Notes: generated from the sequence alone by a model not told the origin. A stretch of 64,000 nt of DNA from Bacillus sp. BHET2 (GCF_005938125.1 NZ_VCQN01000001.1:1240001-1304000), one strand, 5' to 3'; counted from the first letter of the stretch, positions 16,757-30,223 are shown. Program-made: numbers and translations.

Positions 16757-18936
16757 TTACGTGTAATTTCCTCCATGATGAAGGCTTCAATTACGTCGCC
16801 TTCCTTCACGTCGTTAAAGTTCTTAATTGTAATACCACATTCGTACCCTTTTGCTACGTCTTTTGCATCATCTTTAAAACGTTTAAGGGCATCTAGTTCA
16901 CCTTCAAAGATAACAATTCCGTCACGAATAAGTCGAACGCCACTATCACGCGAAATCTTACCTTCTGTTACATAGCTTCCCGCAATGGTTCCAACTTTAG
17001 ACACTTTAAATGTTTGACGAACTTCTGCTTGCCCAATGATTTTTTCTTCAAATTCAGGATCAAGCATACCTTTCATAGCGGCTTCAATTTCTTCCATTAC
17101 CTTATAGATAATGCGGTGCAAACGAATTTCTACACCCTCGGCGTCTGCTGTACGCTTTGCGTTCACATCAGGACGAACATTAAATCCAATTACAATCGCA
17201 TTTGATGCCGCTGCCAGGGAAATATCAGATTCATTAATTGCACCCACACCAGTGTGGATGATTCGAATGTTTACACCTTCGACCTCAATTTTCAGTAACG
17301 ATGCAGCAAGTGCTTCAACTGACCCTTGAACATCTGCTTTAAGAACAAGGTTAAGGTCTTTCATTTCCCCTTGTTTCATTTGTTCGAACAAGTTCTCAAG
17401 GCTCACCTTCGATTTTTCACCACGCTGAGCTTGTAGAGCTTGGGATGCACGTGATTCACCTACTGAACGTGCCGTTTTCTCATCTTCGAATACGACGAAA
17501 CGGTCACCTGCTTGAGGAACATCATTCAAACCTGTGATTTCAACCGGAGCAGAAGGACCTGCTTCCTTCACACGTCGCCCAAGGTCATTGACCATTGCAC
17601 GGACACGGCCGAATGTATTTCCTACTACGATGGGATCCCCGACTTTTAACGTTCCATTTTGAACGAGTAAAGTGGCAACAGATCCACGGCCTCTATCTAA
17701 TTGAGCTTCAATGACAGTTCCTTGTGCCAGACGGTTTGGATTCGCTTTAAGCTCTTCCACTTCGCTCACAAGAACGATCATTTCAAGTAAGTTATCAATA
17801 CCTTCACCAGATAGTGCTGATAGAGGAACAAAGATTGTATCTCCACCCCAAGCTTCAGGAACCAATTCAAATTCCGTCAGTTCCTGCATAACACGATCAG
17901 GATTAGCCGCTTCTTTATCCATCTTATTAACAGCGATAATGATTGGAACTTCTGCCGCTTTGGCATGGTTGATTGCTTCAACCGTTTGAGGCATGACACC
18001 ATCATCAGCTGCAACAACGATGATCGCGATATCTGTTACCTGAGCACCACGTGCACGCATTGTAGTGAAGGCAGCATGTCCAGGAGTATCCAGGAATGTG
18101 ATCTTCTTCTCATCCACTTCGACTTGGTAAGCACCAATATGCTGAGTAATTCCCCCAGCTTCTCCAGCTGTTACTTTCGTGTTACGAATCGAATCAAGCA
18201 GCGTTGTTTTACCATGGTCGACGTGACCCATGATGGTAACAACAGATGGACGTTCTTGTGCTTGCTCTTCCGTATCTTCAGTGAAGTATACTTCAAGATC
18301 ATTTGTATCAACTTTGATCTCTTCTTCTACTTCCACTCCGTATTCGCCAGCAATCAGTTCAATTGAGTCTTTGTCTAATTCCTGATTGATTGTAGCCATA
18401 ACTCCAAGCATGAATAGCTTTTTAATAATTTCAGAAGGCTCTTTATAGAGCTTTTTTGCAAGTTCTGAAACCGTCAATGACTCAGTGAACGTTATTTTAG
18501 CAGGAAGCTCTTTTTTCTTAGCAGGCTGCTGTTGTTGCTGAGGAGCCTGTTTGAAATTTTTGTTTTGCTTATTTTGTTTATTATTTTTGTTTTTGTTGTT
18601 GTTGTTATTATTATTATTGAAGACCTTCTTCTCCTTTGACTGGTGCTGTTGTTCGTGTTTTTTACCTTCACGACTTTTCGGTGCTGCTTTTACCTTCTCC
18701 TTGTTAGGAGCGTCTTCTGACTTAGATGCACTTGTTTTAGAATCTTGCTGAGCTGATTTGTTTCCTTGCCCTTTGGAATCTCCTTTGTACATCCCGTCCA
18801 ACTTGGTTACTGCGTCGTCTTCTATAGTTGCCATATGGTTTGATACCTCAATATTCAGTTGCTTTAATTTTTCGATCACATCTTTACTTGATACATTGTG
18901 CTTCTTTGCATATTCATATACACGCATCTTGCTCAT
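16753..18936 (-). CDS. infB: Translation initiation factor IF-2
   Basis: GTPase that brings initiator tRNA to the 30S subunit. The N-terminal domain starts '[15 protein letters not shown]', followed by a charged linker with an Asn run of eight and Gln runs at about 98-140. The GTPase domain starts near 230: G1 'GHVDHGKTT', G3 'DTPGH', G4 'NKMDK'. Domains II, III and the fMet-binding C2 domain fill the rest (727 residues). The ATG at 18936 follows GGGGGTG. A longer frame into ylxQ lacks a ribosome site. The Asn run is encoded by an AAT/AAC microsatellite. Four bases after ylxQ and overlapping ylxP. Confidence 0.98.
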   Translation of the reverse strand: MSKMRVYEYAKKHNVSSKDVIEKLKQLNIEVSNHMATIEDDAVTKLDGMYKGDSKGQGNKSAQQDSKTSASKSEDAPNKEKVKAAPKSREGKKHEQQHQSKEKKVFNNNNNNNNKNKNNKQNKQNKNFKQAPQQQQQPAKKKELPAKITFTESLTVSELAKKLYKEPSEIIKKLFMLGVMATINQELDKDSIELIAGEYGVEVEEEIKVDTNDLEVYFTEDTEEQAQERPSVVTIMGHVDHGKTTLLDSIRNTKVTAGEAGGITQHIGAYQVEVDEKKITFLDTPGHAAFTTMRARGAQVTDIAIIVVAADDGVMPQTVEAINHAKAAEVPIIIAVNKMDKEAANPDRVMQELTEFELVPEAWGGDTIFVPLSALSGEGIDNLLEMIVLVSEVEELKANPNRLAQGTVIEAQLDRGRGSVATLLVQNGTLKVGDPIVVGNTFGRVRAMVNDLGRRVKEAGPSAPVEITGLNDVPQAGDRFVVFEDEKTARSVGESRASQALQAQRGEKSKVSLENLFEQMKQGEMKDLNLVLKADVQGSVEALAASLLKIEVEGVNIRIIHTGVGAINESDISLAAASNAIVIGFNVRPDVNAKRTADAEGVEIRLHRIIYKVMEEIEAAMKGMLDPEFEEKIIGQAEVRQTFKVSKVGTIAGSYVTEGKISRDSGVRLIRDGIVIFEGELDALKRFKDDAKDVAKGYECGITIKNFNDVKEGDVIEAFIMEEITRK

Positions 18937-18940
18937 ATGT

Positions 18941-19258
18941 TCACCCCCACTGAGATTCATCGAGCAGTTCGGATAATTTTTTGGCAAAGCCTGCATCCAT
19001 TATGGCTACGACTACCCGTGCATCTTTTCCAATAGCTTGACCTAAATCATGCCTGTCCTCTACTAAGCATACCGGGACATTATACGATTTACATTTGTCC
19101 GTGATTTTCTTGTTTGTATTAGCAGAAGCATCTTTGGAAAGAATGACAAGATTCGCTCGTCCACTACGAACTTCTTTAATAACAAGCTCTTCACCTGAAA
19201 TAATCTTACGTGCCCGATTCGCCAATCCTAAAAGTGACATCCAACGATTTTGTTTCAT
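18941..19258 (-). CDS. ylxQ: YlxQ, L7Ae/L30e-family RNA-binding protein
   Basis: Small L7Ae-fold protein (105 residues), annotated in Bacillus as RplGA or ribosomal-protein-like, thought to bind kink-turn RNA. Motifs: '[18 protein letters not shown]', '[13 protein letters not shown]', '[12 protein letters not shown]'. The ATG at 19258 is 13 bases from GGAG, longer than ideal, but the N-terminus then aligns in length with B. subtilis YlxQ. Encoded between rnpM and infB, with only a few bases on either side. Role in translation or ribosome assembly is inferred from context. Confidence 0.93.
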   Translation of the reverse strand: MKQNRWMSLLGLANRARKIISGEELVIKEVRSGRANLVILSKDASANTNKKITDKCKSYNVPVCLVEDRHDLGQAIGKDARVVVAIMDAGFAKKLSELLDESQWG

Positions 19259-19268
19259 ACGCTAAACG

Positions 19269-19538
19269 TTACTCCTTCTCCACAAGGCTAATCAATTCAT
19301 CGTATAGAGATTCATCTATTTTCGCTTGTAATTGATTGGCTAAAGTATTTTTCTTTTTCGCTTGTAAAATGATGTCTTTATCCTTGGAAAGATAAGCACC
19401 CCGACCTGATTTCTTACCAGTAGGATCGATGGAAACTTCCCCTTCTTTCGAACGGACAATTCTAATCATTTCTTTTTTTGGTTTCATTTCACCAGTTGCA
19501 ACACATTTGCGCAATGGTATCTTCTTATTCACAGCCAT
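19269..19538 (-). CDS. rnpM: RNase P modulator RnpM (YlxR)
   Basis: YlxR-family protein, recently described in B. subtilis as an RNase P RNA-binding modulator. 89 residues. Conserved 'IPLRKCVATGEMKPKKEMIR' opens the protein, and 'GRGAYL' lies in the middle. The ATG at 19538 follows GAGGTG by six bases. A GTG three codons upstream overlaps that site and is rejected. Sits between nusA and ylxQ in the usual operon order, 12 bases after nusA. Confidence 0.95.
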   Translation of the reverse strand: MAVNKKIPLRKCVATGEMKPKKEMIRIVRSKEGEVSIDPTGKKSGRGAYLSKDKDIILQAKKKNTLANQLQAKIDESLYDELISLVEKE

Positions 19539-19550
19539 CTTGCTCACCTC

Positions 19551-20684
19551 TTAATCTTGATTTTCGAAATCAATATTTAAAGGTTCGTTATCATACTCGT
19601 CCTCTTCATCCTGAGGAAGGAAAGCCTCTTCTCGAGGATACAACCCTAGCTCTCGTGCGTCTGTCTCACTCTTGATATCAATCTTCCAGTTTGTCAATTT
19701 AGCTGCAAGACGAGCATTTTGCCCCCGTTTACCGATGGCAAGTGACAGTTGATAGTCTGGTACAACGACTCTTGTCGCTTTATCTTCTTCGTTCACCTGT
19801 ACATCTAATACTTTAGAAGGGCTTAAGGCATTTGCTACGAATGTCACAGGGTTTTCTGACCACTGAACGATGTCGATTTTTTCACCTTTTAATTCGTTTA
19901 CAATCGCCTGGACACGTGCTCCCTTTGTTCCTACACACGCTCCTACTGGATCAACTTCAGAATTTTCTGCATGAACAGAGATTTTCGAGCGATCCCCTGC
20001 TTCGCGGGCAACCGATTTGATTTCAACCGTTCCGTCAAAAATTTCAGGAACTTCGATTTCAAATAATCGCTTCAATAGTCCAGGGTGGGTTCTTGAAACA
20101 AAGATTTGAGGACCTTTTGTAGTCTTTTCTACCTTTGTAATAAACACTTTAATCCGGTCATGAGGCTTGTAAGTTTCATTTGGCATTTGTTCACTTACAG
20201 GTAGTAGCGCTTCAATCTTACCCAGTGCTACATAAATAAAGCGATTATCCTGACGTTGGACAATTCCAGTCATGATGTCTTCTTCCCGGTCTACAAATTC
20301 AGAATAGATAATGCCTCTTTCCGCTTCTCTTACTCTTTGCGTCACAACCTGTTTAGCTGTCTGAGCAGCAATACGTCCAAAATCCTTTGGCGTTACTTCA
20401 AGCTCTACAACGTCTCCAACCTCATAACTAGGATTGATTTCGCCAGCGTCTTCAACCGAAATCTCAAGACGTGAATCAAAAACCTCATCCACCACTTCTT
20501 TACGGGCGAATACTCTCATAGTCCCTGTATCAAGGTTAAGATCTACACGAACATTTTGTGCTTGGTTGAAATTTCGTTTGTAAGCAGACACAAGTGCTGC
20601 TTCAATTGCTTCTATGATGACATCTCTTGCAATGCCTTTCTCTTTCTCTAAAACAGTAAGAGCATCTAATAACTGAGTGCTCAT
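19551..20684 (-). CDS. nusA: Transcription termination/antitermination factor NusA
   Basis: RNA polymerase elongation factor controlling pausing and intrinsic termination. 377 residues. The N-terminal polymerase-binding domain covers 1-125 and the S1 domain about 133-200 ('[17 protein letters not shown]'). Two KH domains follow ('[15 protein letters not shown]' near 247; '[19 protein letters not shown]' near 320), with an acidic tail after 350. The C-terminal repeats of the E. coli protein are absent, as normal for Firmicutes. ATG preceded by AAAGGGGG. Second gene of the rimP-nusA operon. Confidence 0.98.
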   Translation of the reverse strand: MSTQLLDALTVLEKEKGIARDVIIEAIEAALVSAYKRNFNQAQNVRVDLNLDTGTMRVFARKEVVDEVFDSRLEISVEDAGEINPSYEVGDVVELEVTPKDFGRIAAQTAKQVVTQRVREAERGIIYSEFVDREEDIMTGIVQRQDNRFIYVALGKIEALLPVSEQMPNETYKPHDRIKVFITKVEKTTKGPQIFVSRTHPGLLKRLFEIEVPEIFDGTVEIKSVAREAGDRSKISVHAENSEVDPVGACVGTKGARVQAIVNELKGEKIDIVQWSENPVTFVANALSPSKVLDVQVNEEDKATRVVVPDYQLSLAIGKRGQNARLAAKLTNWKIDIKSETDARELGLYPREEAFLPQDEEDEYDNEPLNIDFENQD

Positions 20685-20719
20685 GGTGGTTTCATCCCCC
20701 TTTATAGTGCGGTTCGTTC

Positions 20720-21190
20720 CTATGAAAATGTAACAGCCAATCGTGCGATAGCTATCTTATCTGTTGGAATTTCAACCTTCTTTTTTCGTGTCTTAATGGT
20801 TACGTCTAATGCTAATTGGTCTGAAGTATAGGAAAGAAGTGTCCCTTCGAAGGCTTTTTCACCGTTCAATGGCTCATACGTTTTCACATAAACGTTCTTG
20901 CCAATGGCTTTCTCGAAATCCTTGTCTTTCTTTAAAGGACGCTCAGCTCCCGGTGAAGAAACTTCTAAAAAGTAATTATGAGGAATTGGGTCAATTTCAT
21001 CTAACTTTTCACTAAGTCTTTCACTTACTATTCCGCATTCTTCAATGTCAACACCTGCATCTTTGTCAATGAATACACGGAGGAACCAGTTGAATCCTTC
21101 CTTTACATATTCCATGTCAATGAGTTCCAAAGACATGTCATCTAAGATTGGTGTGACGATTTCTTCTACTAGTGTTGTTATTTTGCTCAT
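20720..21190 (-). CDS. rimP: Ribosome maturation factor RimP
   Basis: 30S assembly factor (YlxS), 156 residues as in B. subtilis. Conserved '[12 protein letters not shown]', '[18 protein letters not shown]' and '[20 protein letters not shown]'. The ATG at 21190 follows CAGGAGG. The longer frame to 21355 runs through the leader and promoter region and is not real. First gene of the nusA-infB operon, with a candidate promoter directly after polC and a strong leader hairpin. Confidence 0.96.
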   Translation of the reverse strand: MSKITTLVEEIVTPILDDMSLELIDMEYVKEGFNWFLRVFIDKDAGVDIEECGIVSERLSEKLDEIDPIPHNYFLEVSSPGAERPLKKDKDFEKAIGKNVYVKTYEPLNGEKAFEGTLLSYTSDQLALDVTIKTRKKKVEIPTDKIAIARLAVTFS

Positions 21191-21267
21191 ACTTACCTCC
21201 TGGTCTATATGAAAATCTTGCACCAAGACTAGAAATGATAGTTCAAAAATCTCCATGTAATAACGAA

Positions 21268-21290
21268 AGAGTGGGGTGCGACCCCACTCT
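21268..21290 (-). terminator. GC-rich hairpin: polC terminator and/or rimP leader attenuator
   Basis: Perfect 10-bp stem AGAGTGGGGT/ACCCCACTCT with a 3-base loop. On the minus strand a TTTCGTTATT tract follows. It lies after polC but also about 30 bases inside the transcript from the candidate rimP promoter, so any rimP-nusA mRNA from that promoter must pass it. Confidence 0.7.
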
Positions 21291-21326
21291 TCTACCTTTA
21301 GAGCTATCTTTAGTATTTCCAATAAA

Positions 21327-21355
21327 AATATACCATAATCAACATTTTTATGCAA
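21327..21355 (-). promoter_or_regulatory. Candidate sigma-A promoter of rimP-nusA-infB
   Basis: Minus strand: TTGCAT (21350-21355), 17-base spacer, TATATT (21327-21332) with an extended TG element. It lies between the polC stop and the leader hairpin, about 130 bases before rimP. Confidence 0.6.
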
Positions 21356-21375
21356 ACAATTCCCATGGTATCAGC

Positions 21376-24300
21376 TTAGAACAGGGATAATTGGTTCTTA
21401 TCCGGCAATGACTCCAAGCAGCCATGATTGTCCAAATATTCGATAATGGTCTTTGAAACACGGCCTCTTTGTTGGAGATCTTCCTTCGACAGAAATTCTC
21501 CATCTTTCCTCGAATTCACAATATTAATGGCAGCATTGGTCCCAAGTCCTGGAATGGAGTTGAAAGGAGGAATCAATGTATCTCCATCTATCACAAACTC
21601 TGATGCGTGAGAACGATAGAGGTCTACCTTCTGGAACTTATACCCTCTTTCACACATTTCGAGTGCTAATTCGAGTACGGTCAAAGTATTCTTTTCCTTA
21701 GGAGAGGCGTCCAATCCCTTACTGTTGATCTCTTCTATCTTTGCTCTCACAGCCTGAGATCCTCTTACCATGGCTTCAATATCGAAATCCTCTGCACGAA
21801 CGGTGAAATATGCTGCATAGTAAAGCAAAGCATGGTGAACTTTAAAGTATGCAATTCGAACCGCCATTAATACATACGCAGCCGCATGGGCTTTAGGGAA
21901 CATGTACTTGATCTTCAGACACGAATCAATATACCAATCCGGTACCCCGTTTTTCTTCATCTCCTCTACCCATTCATCCTGCAGTCCTTTTCCTTTTCGA
22001 ACAAATTCCATGATCTTAAAGGCAAGCGATGGCTCAAGTCCTTGATAGATCAAATAAACCATAATATCATCACGACAACCAATTACTTCACTCAGATTAC
22101 ATATACTGTTATGAATGAGCTCTTGAGCATTACCTAGCCATACATCCGTTCCATGAGAAAGGCCGGATATTTGGACGAGTTCAGAAAAAGTCGTCGGCTT
22201 TGTGTCTTCAAGCATTTGACGTACGAAACGAGTACCGAATTCAGGTATCCCTAAAGTTCCGGTTTTACACATAATTTGTTCTTCCGTTACACCCAGTGAT
22301 TCAGTTCCACTGAATATCTTCATCACTTCTGGGTCATCTGTTGGAATAGTCTTTGGATCTACACCAGATAAATCTTGAAGCATACGGATAACAGTTGGGT
22401 CATCATGACCAAGAATGTCGAGCTTCAACAAGTTATCATGAATGGAATGGAAGTCAAAATGTGTTGTTTTCCATTCTGAACTTGAATCGTCAGCAGGGAA
22501 TTGGATAGGAGAAAAGTCGAAAATATCCATATAATCAGGTACTACGATGATTCCTCCTGGATGCTGTCCGGTTGTCCTTTTCACTCCAGTACAGCCGTTT
22601 ACCAATCGATCGATTTCAGCACCGCGGATTTGCAGTTGGTGATCATTCGCATAGCCCTTCACATACCCATAAGCAGTCTTTTCCGCTACTGTACCAATTG
22701 TTCCTGCTCGGTATACATTGTCTTCACCGAATAATACCTTCGTATAGTTATGGGCATTTGGTTGATATTCACCTGAAAAGTTCAAGTCAATATCAGGAAC
22801 TTTATCGCCTTTGAATCCAAGGAATGTTTCAAAAGGAATATCGTGGCCATCCTTCTTAAACGGAATGCCGCAATCAGGACAGTCTTTATTCGGCAAATCG
22901 AAACCCGATCCCACAGATCCATCATCAAAGAACTCAGATTTCTTGCAAGATGGACATACATAATGTGGAGGTAGGGGATTTACTTCGGTAATTTCCGTCA
23001 TGGTTGCGACAAATGAAGAACCTACCGATCCACGGGATCCAACCAGATAGCCATCATTCAATGATTTCTTAACAAGCTTGTGTGAAATTAAATAGATGAC
23101 AGCGAAACCATGACCGATGATACTCTTTAATTCTTTTTCGATTCTCGCCTCTACAATTTCTGGAAGCTCTTCCCCGTAAATGCTTTTTGCCATTGTATAA
23201 CTCATCCGCCGCATTTCTTCATCTGCACCTTCAATTTTAGGTGTATACAAATCATCCCTGATTGGTTTGATGACATCTACCATATCGGCGATTTTATTGG
23301 AGTTTTCCACGACGATTTCTTTTGCCGTGTCTTTTCCCAGGAAGGAAAAGGCATCGAGCATTTCATTCGTTGTTCTGAAATGGACATCAGGGAGTTCATG
23401 GCGATTTAACGGATTGGCACCACCCTGTGAACCTACGAGAATCTTGCGATAGATCTTATCGGTTTCATTTAAGTAGTGTACATTTCCGGTTGCCACGACC
23501 GGCTTATCCAATTTCTTTCCAAGATTCACGATATTCGTAATAATGTCTTCCAGGTTCTTCTGACTTTGAACGAGATCCAGTTCGATTAAATGTTGATAAA
23601 CCTCTCTTGGGTGAACTTCAAGGTAATCATAGAAACGAGCAGTTTCCTCGACCTCTTCTTTCCCTTTTTGCATCATCCCTTCGAATACTTCCCCTTTGTC
23701 ACACCCTGACCCGATCAGGATGCCTTTCCGATATTTTTGAAGCTGGGAACGGGGAATACGGGGAACACGGTAGAAATAATTCATATGAGAAATTGAAACT
23801 AGCTTATAAAGGTTTTTTAACCCTTCTTCCGTTTGGGCAATCAACGTACAATGATATGGCCTTGACCGCTTATAAGCATCACCTTTACCCATATAATCAT
23901 TAAATTGATTATGGTTAGTGATCCCTTTTTCAACGGCATCTTTTAGCATTTTCAACAGAAGGTATCCTGTCGTTTCTGCATCATAGATCGCACGGTGATG
24001 CTGGGTTAATTCAATATCAAACTTCTTCGCCAGCGTATTCAAGCGATGATTCTTAAATTGAGGATAAAGAAGTCTTGCAAGTTCCAGCGTATCAATGACA
24101 GGATTAACCGCCTTTTTTATACCCGCTTTTTGATATCCTGCATTTAAAAAGCCCATATCAAAAGACGCATTATGGGCGACTAAGATATCCTCTTCGATCC
24201 AATTATAAAAATCGTGCAGTACATCATTTATTTCAGGAGCCGTTTGCACCATGTCATCTGTAATCCCGGTCAAGTCAATCGTGATCGCGGATAAGGGATG

Positions 24301-25695
24301 ATGAGGGTTGGCAAATGACTCGAATTTATCAATGATTTCTCCATCCTTGATTTTCACTGCGGCAAGTTCAATGATGGTGTCATAAACAGCTGAAAGCCCA
24401 GTTGTCTCTACATCAAAGACAATAAAGGTACTATCTTCTAAAGAAAGGTCATGTACATTATAGGCAATCGGAACTCCATCATTCACAAGATTGGCTTCTA
24501 CACCGTACAGAAGTTTAATATCGTTTTTCTTACTTGCGTTATAAGCTTCCGGAAAAGATTGGGCAACGGCATGATCAGTGATTGCCACTGCATTATGTCC
24601 CCATTTTTTCGCTTGCCCTACAAGACTTGCCACTGAAGAAACTGCGTCCATTTGGCTCATAGGTGTATGCATATGAAGCTCTACCCTTTTCTCGTCAGCT
24701 GGAGCAGTATCCAGTCTAAGAACAGGTTTAATTTCATTCACATCATTGGCAATCATCACAAGGTCACGTACAAACGTATCGTTTTGGATACTCCCACGGC
24801 AGCGAACCCACATGCCTTTTTTCATATTATTCATGACTGCAGCGTCTTCTTTGTCTCTTGAGAACATTTTGACAAGAATTGAACTTGAGTAGTCCGTTAC
24901 TTTAAATGTAAGTAAGGTACGGCCGCTTCGCAATTCACGTGTTTCACAATCAAAGACATATCCTTCCACAGCAATCCGCCGCTCTTCATCATATATTTCT
25001 TCAATCTTTCTGAAGTCAGCATCGTCTTTAATCGATAGACCAAGCATAAATGGACCACTAGGCACACCGCTTGCTTCTTCCTTCTCTGCCTTTTCCATTT
25101 CAATAAGGGCCTGTTTGGCTCTTTCTTGATCTTCTTTAAGCTTTTCTTCTAGAAATTTCTCATACTCATTGTTTTGCTCCTCTACCTGACTTACTTCAGC
25201 ATCTAATACCAGTTTAGGAAAACCGAAATTCTCGAAAGTAGAAGTGATCATTTCTCCGTATTTTCTTTTTAATTGTGTAGCTTCTGTATCATTCGAAGTC
25301 TGAACAATAATCTTGTTTCCAATGATTTTCGGCTTTTGAGTATTTAATAGTTTCAATAATGGTGGAGAAATGCCTTGAATTTCTTTCACACAATCCTGCC
25401 AATAGTCTAAAATATGCTGATTCGTTGCTTCAGCTTTCAATACTTTAATCGTATAGCTGACGTTTGCAATATGTTTAAACGAGGTATGCAGGGCAATTGA
25501 AAATTCATTCCACACCGTACACGGAATGATCTCATCAAACGTAAAATAAAAATGCCATTTCTTTTCTTTCCGGTACACCGCTAGTTTTTCAATTTCAGCA
25601 TTCTGAAAATACTGTACAAATGCATCCTCTGTTAACCCCAACTGTTGAAGCAACAGTTGAAACCTTTCTCTTTTGCCCAGGGGCTTTTCTTCCAT
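21376..25695 (-). CDS. polC: DNA polymerase III PolC (alpha subunit with proofreading exonuclease)
   Basis: Gram-positive replicative polymerase, 1439 residues. Domain order: N-terminal domains (1-230), OB fold (about 240-330), PHP domain ('[14 protein letters not shown]' near 340), inserted DEDDh exonuclease ('[11 protein letters not shown]' near 425; '[12 protein letters not shown]'), zinc-binding cysteines ('CPSCKKS', 'CPDCGIP', about 912-942) and the catalytic palm ('[12 protein letters not shown]' near 968). The fingers and C-terminal helix-hairpin-helix ('[14 protein letters not shown]') follow. Start chosen at ATG 25695, seven bases after GGGGAG; an ATG two codons earlier is too close to that site. 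Downstream of proS, as in B. subtilis. Confidence 0.98.
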   Translation of the reverse strand: MEEKPLGKRERFQLLLQQLGLTEDAFVQYFQNAEIEKLAVYRKEKKWHFYFTFDEIIPCTVWNEFSIALHTSFKHIANVSYTIKVLKAEATNQHILDYWQDCVKEIQGISPPLLKLLNTQKPKIIGNKIIVQTSNDTEATQLKRKYGEMITSTFENFGFPKLVLDAEVSQVEEQNNEYEKFLEEKLKEDQERAKQALIEMEKAEKEEASGVPSGPFMLGLSIKDDADFRKIEEIYDEERRIAVEGYVFDCETRELRSGRTLLTFKVTDYSSSILVKMFSRDKEDAAVMNNMKKGMWVRCRGSIQNDTFVRDLVMIANDVNEIKPVLRLDTAPADEKRVELHMHTPMSQMDAVSSVASLVGQAKKWGHNAVAITDHAVAQSFPEAYNASKKNDIKLLYGVEANLVNDGVPIAYNVHDLSLEDSTFIVFDVETTGLSAVYDTIIELAAVKIKDGEIIDKFESFANPHHPLSAITIDLTGITDDMVQTAPEINDVLHDFYNWIEEDILVAHNASFDMGFLNAGYQKAGIKKAVNPVIDTLELARLLYPQFKNHRLNTLAKKFDIELTQHHRAIYDAETTGYLLLKMLKDAVEKGITNHNQFNDYMGKGDAYKRSRPYHCTLIAQTEEGLKNLYKLVSISHMNYFYRVPRIPRSQLQKYRKGILIGSGCDKGEVFEGMMQKGKEEVEETARFYDYLEVHPREVYQHLIELDLVQSQKNLEDIITNIVNLGKKLDKPVVATGNVHYLNETDKIYRKILVGSQGGANPLNRHELPDVHFRTTNEMLDAFSFLGKDTAKEIVVENSNKIADMVDVIKPIRDDLYTPKIEGADEEMRRMSYTMAKSIYGEELPEIVEARIEKELKSIIGHGFAVIYLISHKLVKKSLNDGYLVGSRGSVGSSFVATMTEITEVNPLPPHYVCPSCKKSEFFDDGSVGSGFDLPNKDCPDCGIPFKKDGHDIPFETFLGFKGDKVPDIDLNFSGEYQPNAHNYTKVLFGEDNVYRAGTIGTVAEKTAYGYVKGYANDHQLQIRGAEIDRLVNGCTGVKRTTGQHPGGIIVVPDYMDIFDFSPIQFPADDSSSEWKTTHFDFHSIHDNLLKLDILGHDDPTVIRMLQDLSGVDPKTIPTDDPEVMKIFSGTESLGVTEEQIMCKTGTLGIPEFGTRFVRQMLEDTKPTTFSELVQISGLSHGTDVWLGNAQELIHNSICNLSEVIGCRDDIMVYLIYQGLEPSLAFKIMEFVRKGKGLQDEWVEEMKKNGVPDWYIDSCLKIKYMFPKAHAAAYVLMAVRIAYFKVHHALLYYAAYFTVRAEDFDIEAMVRGSQAVRAKIEEINSKGLDASPKEKNTLTVLELALEMCERGYKFQKVDLYRSHASEFVIDGDTLIPPFNSIPGLGTNAAINIVNSRKDGEFLSKEDLQQRGRVSKTIIEYLDNHGCLESLPDKNQLSLF

Positions 25696-25746
25696 ATTCA
25701 TTCTCCCCCATTTCTTATCGTGTTTTACGTTATCATTACAGAAGAA

Positions 25747-25792
25747 AAAGGGCTGACAGATAAGGATTGCTTCCTTTAAAGTCGAGCCCTTT
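25747..25792 (-). terminator. Probable terminator after proS
   Basis: Stem AAAGGGCT/AGCCCTTT (25747-25754 with 25785-25792) enclosing a smaller AAGGA/TCCTT stem, followed on the minus strand by TTTTTCTTC. It lies in the 101-base gap between proS and polC; some read-through into polC is likely. Confidence 0.6.
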
Positions 25793-25796
25793 ATGT

Positions 25797-27503
<1,707 letters not shown>

Positions 27504-27578
27504 TTACTAGCACCTCAGTTACTATATAAATTAGTTATGTAGAGTAGGAAATTCCTTCTCACTATTTTATCTTAATTC

Positions 27579-27630
27579 AACAGGCAGTAACACCCTCATT
27601 TTTTGAGTACAGAGGGAGAAACTGCCTGTT
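27579..27630 (-). other. Stem-loop between rasP and proS
   Basis: Ten-pair outer stem AACAGGCAGT/ACTGCCTGTT (27579-27588 with 27621-27630) and an inner CCCTC/GAGGG stem. Minus-strand sequence after it (GAATTAAGATAAAATAG) has no real U-tract, so it is a poor intrinsic terminator. It could stabilise rasP mRNA ends, mark a processing site or act as a proS leader. Confidence 0.6.
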
Positions 27631-27650
27631 ATAAATTCATACGTTATATT

Positions 27651-28907
27651 TTACAAGAAAAATCTTTGGATGTCATTCCATGTAACGACAAGCATCAGAA
27701 CCATGAGGAGGGCAAACCCGACAAAATGGACCATACCCTCCATTTGACGATCGACTGGTTTTCCTCTTACGGCTTCGACAACGAAGAACAGAAGCCTGCC
27801 TCCGTCAAGAGCCGGAATTGGTAGAAGGTTCATGATTCCAAGGTTTATGCTCAGGATGGCTGCCCACCTCATTAAATAGTAAATTCCGGATTTAGCAACT
27901 ACATCTGTTGACTGATAGATCCCGACGGGTCCTGATAATGCATCGATTGAAAATTCACCGGATACCAGTTTTCCTAGAAGTACAAATATCATTTTGGTCC
28001 ATTCATAGGTTTGCTGGGCACTATTGGATACCACCTTGAGAGGAGATTTTTCAACAGGACTATGGACACCGATAATTCCTATTTCTTCCCCTTCAATTTC
28101 TTGAGGCTTTGGCGTAACAGGTACCTCTGTGTTTGCGCCATTACGATCCACGTTAAATCTCAACTCATCTCCCGGGTGCTTCTGAATGACCGTCACAATA
28201 TCATCCCAGGTGGAAATCTCTTTTCCATCGATGCTTAACACAACATCATTCTTTAGCAGGCCGGACTCTTTCGCTGCACCATCTTCAGTCAGTTCTCCCA
28301 GAACAGGGTCATTTGTCGGGACCCCTTGTAATAGACCGACGAGGATAAAAATGAAGAAGGCCAAAATGAAATTGAATAATGGACCTGCAAAGATTGCCAG
28401 TGCCCGCTGGGGAAGAGTCTTTGAAGCGAATTGACGATCCCAAGGTGCGATTTGCGTTTCCACACCGTCTTCAATAAATACAGCATCTCTCGAAATAGAA
28501 AATGTTTTCAATTCTTCTTCATCTTCTTCATATCCACGGATATGCAGCCTGTGTTCCAAGTCTGCTTCTTCCACTTCAATGACACGGATATTCGGATAGC
28601 GATCTTTGTTATTCAAGACAATTTTTTTTATTTTTTCATCTTGATCGATTACAAGACCAACACGATGTCCGGCCTTTAATTCGACCATTTCCGGGTCTTC
28701 GCCCGCCATTCGCACAAATCCCCCAAGAGGTAATAAGCGAATCGTGTAGGTTGTTTCATCTTTTTTATACGAAAAAACTTTAGGACCAAATCCTATGGCG
28801 AATTCACGACACAGAATTCCTGCACGTTTAGCGAAGATTAAGTGTCCAAGCTCATGAAAAAATACTAAAGCTCCAAAAATTACAACAAAGGCAATCACCG
28901 TTTGCAA
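27651..28907 (-). CDS. rasP: Site-2 intramembrane zinc metalloprotease RasP
   Basis: RseP/S2P protease that cleaves anti-sigma factors (RsiW in B. subtilis) and signal-peptide remnants in the membrane. 418 residues. The first membrane helix carries zinc motif HELGH (about 17-21). A PDZ domain occupies about 185-270. The third ligand motif 'LLPIPALDGG' is near 360, followed by a last membrane helix. Start taken as TTG, eight bases after AAGGTGG; the longer GTG start overlaps that site. Between dxr and proS, its normal place. Confidence 0.95.
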   Translation of the reverse strand: MQTVIAFVVIFGALVFFHELGHLIFAKRAGILCREFAIGFGPKVFSYKKDETTYTIRLLPLGGFVRMAGEDPEMVELKAGHRVGLVIDQDEKIKKIVLNNKDRYPNIRVIEVEEADLEHRLHIRGYEEDEEELKTFSISRDAVFIEDGVETQIAPWDRQFASKTLPQRALAIFAGPLFNFILAFFIFILVGLLQGVPTNDPVLGELTEDGAAKESGLLKNDVVLSIDGKEISTWDDIVTVIQKHPGDELRFNVDRNGANTEVPVTPKPQEIEGEEIGIIGVHSPVEKSPLKVVSNSAQQTYEWTKMIFVLLGKLVSGEFSIDALSGPVGIYQSTDVVAKSGIYYLMRWAAILSINLGIMNLLPIPALDGGRLLFFVVEAVRGKPVDRQMEGMVHFVGFALLMVLMLVVTWNDIQRFFL

Positions 28908-29033
28908 ATAAAAAACCACCTTTTTATAACCTGCTCGTAACAGATTTAAATGTTAAATGATAGACGGAAGTAACATGTCCACTATCATTCTACGCACAAT
29001 TTCATGTGAACATGCCTCAATGACTATACTACT

Positions 29034-30176
29034 CTACAACCAACTAAAAACGAGTTGGCGAGTTTGTTGATCAATCTCATGAATGGTTTCAAGATCCGGT
29101 CTATGTATCACTTGGTGAGCACTCATGGCTTTTTCAATATACGTTTCAATGTCCAGAAATGAAATTTTATCCTCCAAGAACATTGCTACAGCTGCCTCAT
29201 TTGCCGCATTTAATACCGTTGTCATGCTTCCACCGATGCGTCCTGCCTCATAGGCAAAAGCGAGACAGCGAAAACGGTCAAAATCCATCTTTTCAAAATG
29301 AAGTTTACCTATTTCAACTAAATTCAGCCTCTTACCTGGTCTATCAAGCCTGTCCGGGTACGTCATCGCATATTGGATCGGTACACGCATATCTGGTGTA
29401 CCCAATTGCGCCATGACGGATGAATCATGAAATTGGATCATAGAGTGAATGATGCTTTCTCTATGTTGCACTACGTCAATTTGATCATATGGGATATCGA
29501 ATAACCAATGAGCCTCTATGACTTCCAATCCTTTGTTCATCATTGAAGCTGAGTCGATTGTAATCTTTGCTCCCATGGACCAGTTGGGGTGATTCAGGGC
29601 TTCTTTTACCGTGACACCAATCAATTCATCCCTTGTCCGGTCTCTGAAACTGCCACCAGATGCAGTAATGATCAGCTTTTCGATATTTTTTTCCTTTTCC
29701 CCTTGCAGGGATTGGAAGATGGCTGAATGTTCACTATCAACAGGTAACAAAACAGTTCCTTTTTTCCTTGCAGCTTCCATCACTAAGTGTCCAGCAGTTA
29801 CGAGCGTTTCCTTATTCGCGATTGCGATGGTTTTACCTGCCTCAATCGCCTGAAGGGTAGGATATAATCCAACACTTCCAAGAACCGCGTTAACAAGGAT
29901 ATCCGCCTCCTGGTGACAAGCCACCTCCACCAGTCCCTCTTCCCCGTAGAGAATCTTGACGGTAGAAGGGAATTCTCTGGACAATGATTCAGCATCTTCC
30001 TTGCGCTGTACCGAAACCATGTGAGGACAGAATTCTATCATGATTTTTCTGGCTTCTTCTATGTTTTTGCCAACAGACATAGCTGTCAGTTTGAATTCTT
30101 CAGGATGTTCTCTTATGACATCAAGAGTCTGCATGCCAATCGAACCCGTAGCACCCATTATACTAATTTTCTTCAC
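29034..30176 (-). CDS. dxr: 1-deoxy-D-xylulose 5-phosphate reductoisomerase
   Basis: Second enzyme of the MEP isoprenoid pathway; converts DXP to MEP with NADPH and a divalent metal. 380 residues. NADPH motif 'GATGSIG' (7-13), '[11 protein letters not shown]', metal and substrate motifs '[11 protein letters not shown]' and '[10 protein letters not shown]', then '[14 protein letters not shown]'. The start is ambiguous between adjacent TTG and GTG codons. GTG is preferred, with AGGAG eight bases upstream and an N-terminus like B. subtilis. Downstream of cdsA, forming a lipid-precursor cluster with uppS. Confidence 0.97.
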   Translation of the reverse strand: MKKISIMGATGSIGMQTLDVIREHPEEFKLTAMSVGKNIEEARKIMIEFCPHMVSVQRKEDAESLSREFPSTVKILYGEEGLVEVACHQEADILVNAVLGSVGLYPTLQAIEAGKTIAIANKETLVTAGHLVMEAARKKGTVLLPVDSEHSAIFQSLQGEKEKNIEKLIITASGGSFRDRTRDELIGVTVKEALNHPNWSMGAKITIDSASMMNKGLEVIEAHWLFDIPYDQIDVVQHRESIIHSMIQFHDSSVMAQLGTPDMRVPIQYAMTYPDRLDRPGKRLNLVEIGKLHFEKMDFDRFRCLAFAYEAGRIGGSMTTVLNAANEAAVAMFLEDKISFLDIETYIEKAMSAHQVIHRPDLETIHEIDQQTRQLVFSWL

Positions 30177-30223
30177 CAACTACACTCCTCTCGCTGAAGC
30201 CTTCTTCCTATTATCAATGCTTG

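Noticed and set aside
21191-21355. N-terminal extension of rimP
   Set aside because: It would be translated from the leader and promoter region; the conserved protein starts at 21190 after CAGGAGG.
27504-27650. Possible T-box riboswitch upstream of proS
   Set aside because: Only a short stem with a vague core likeness is present. The gap is too short, and there is no specifier loop or terminator/antiterminator pair.
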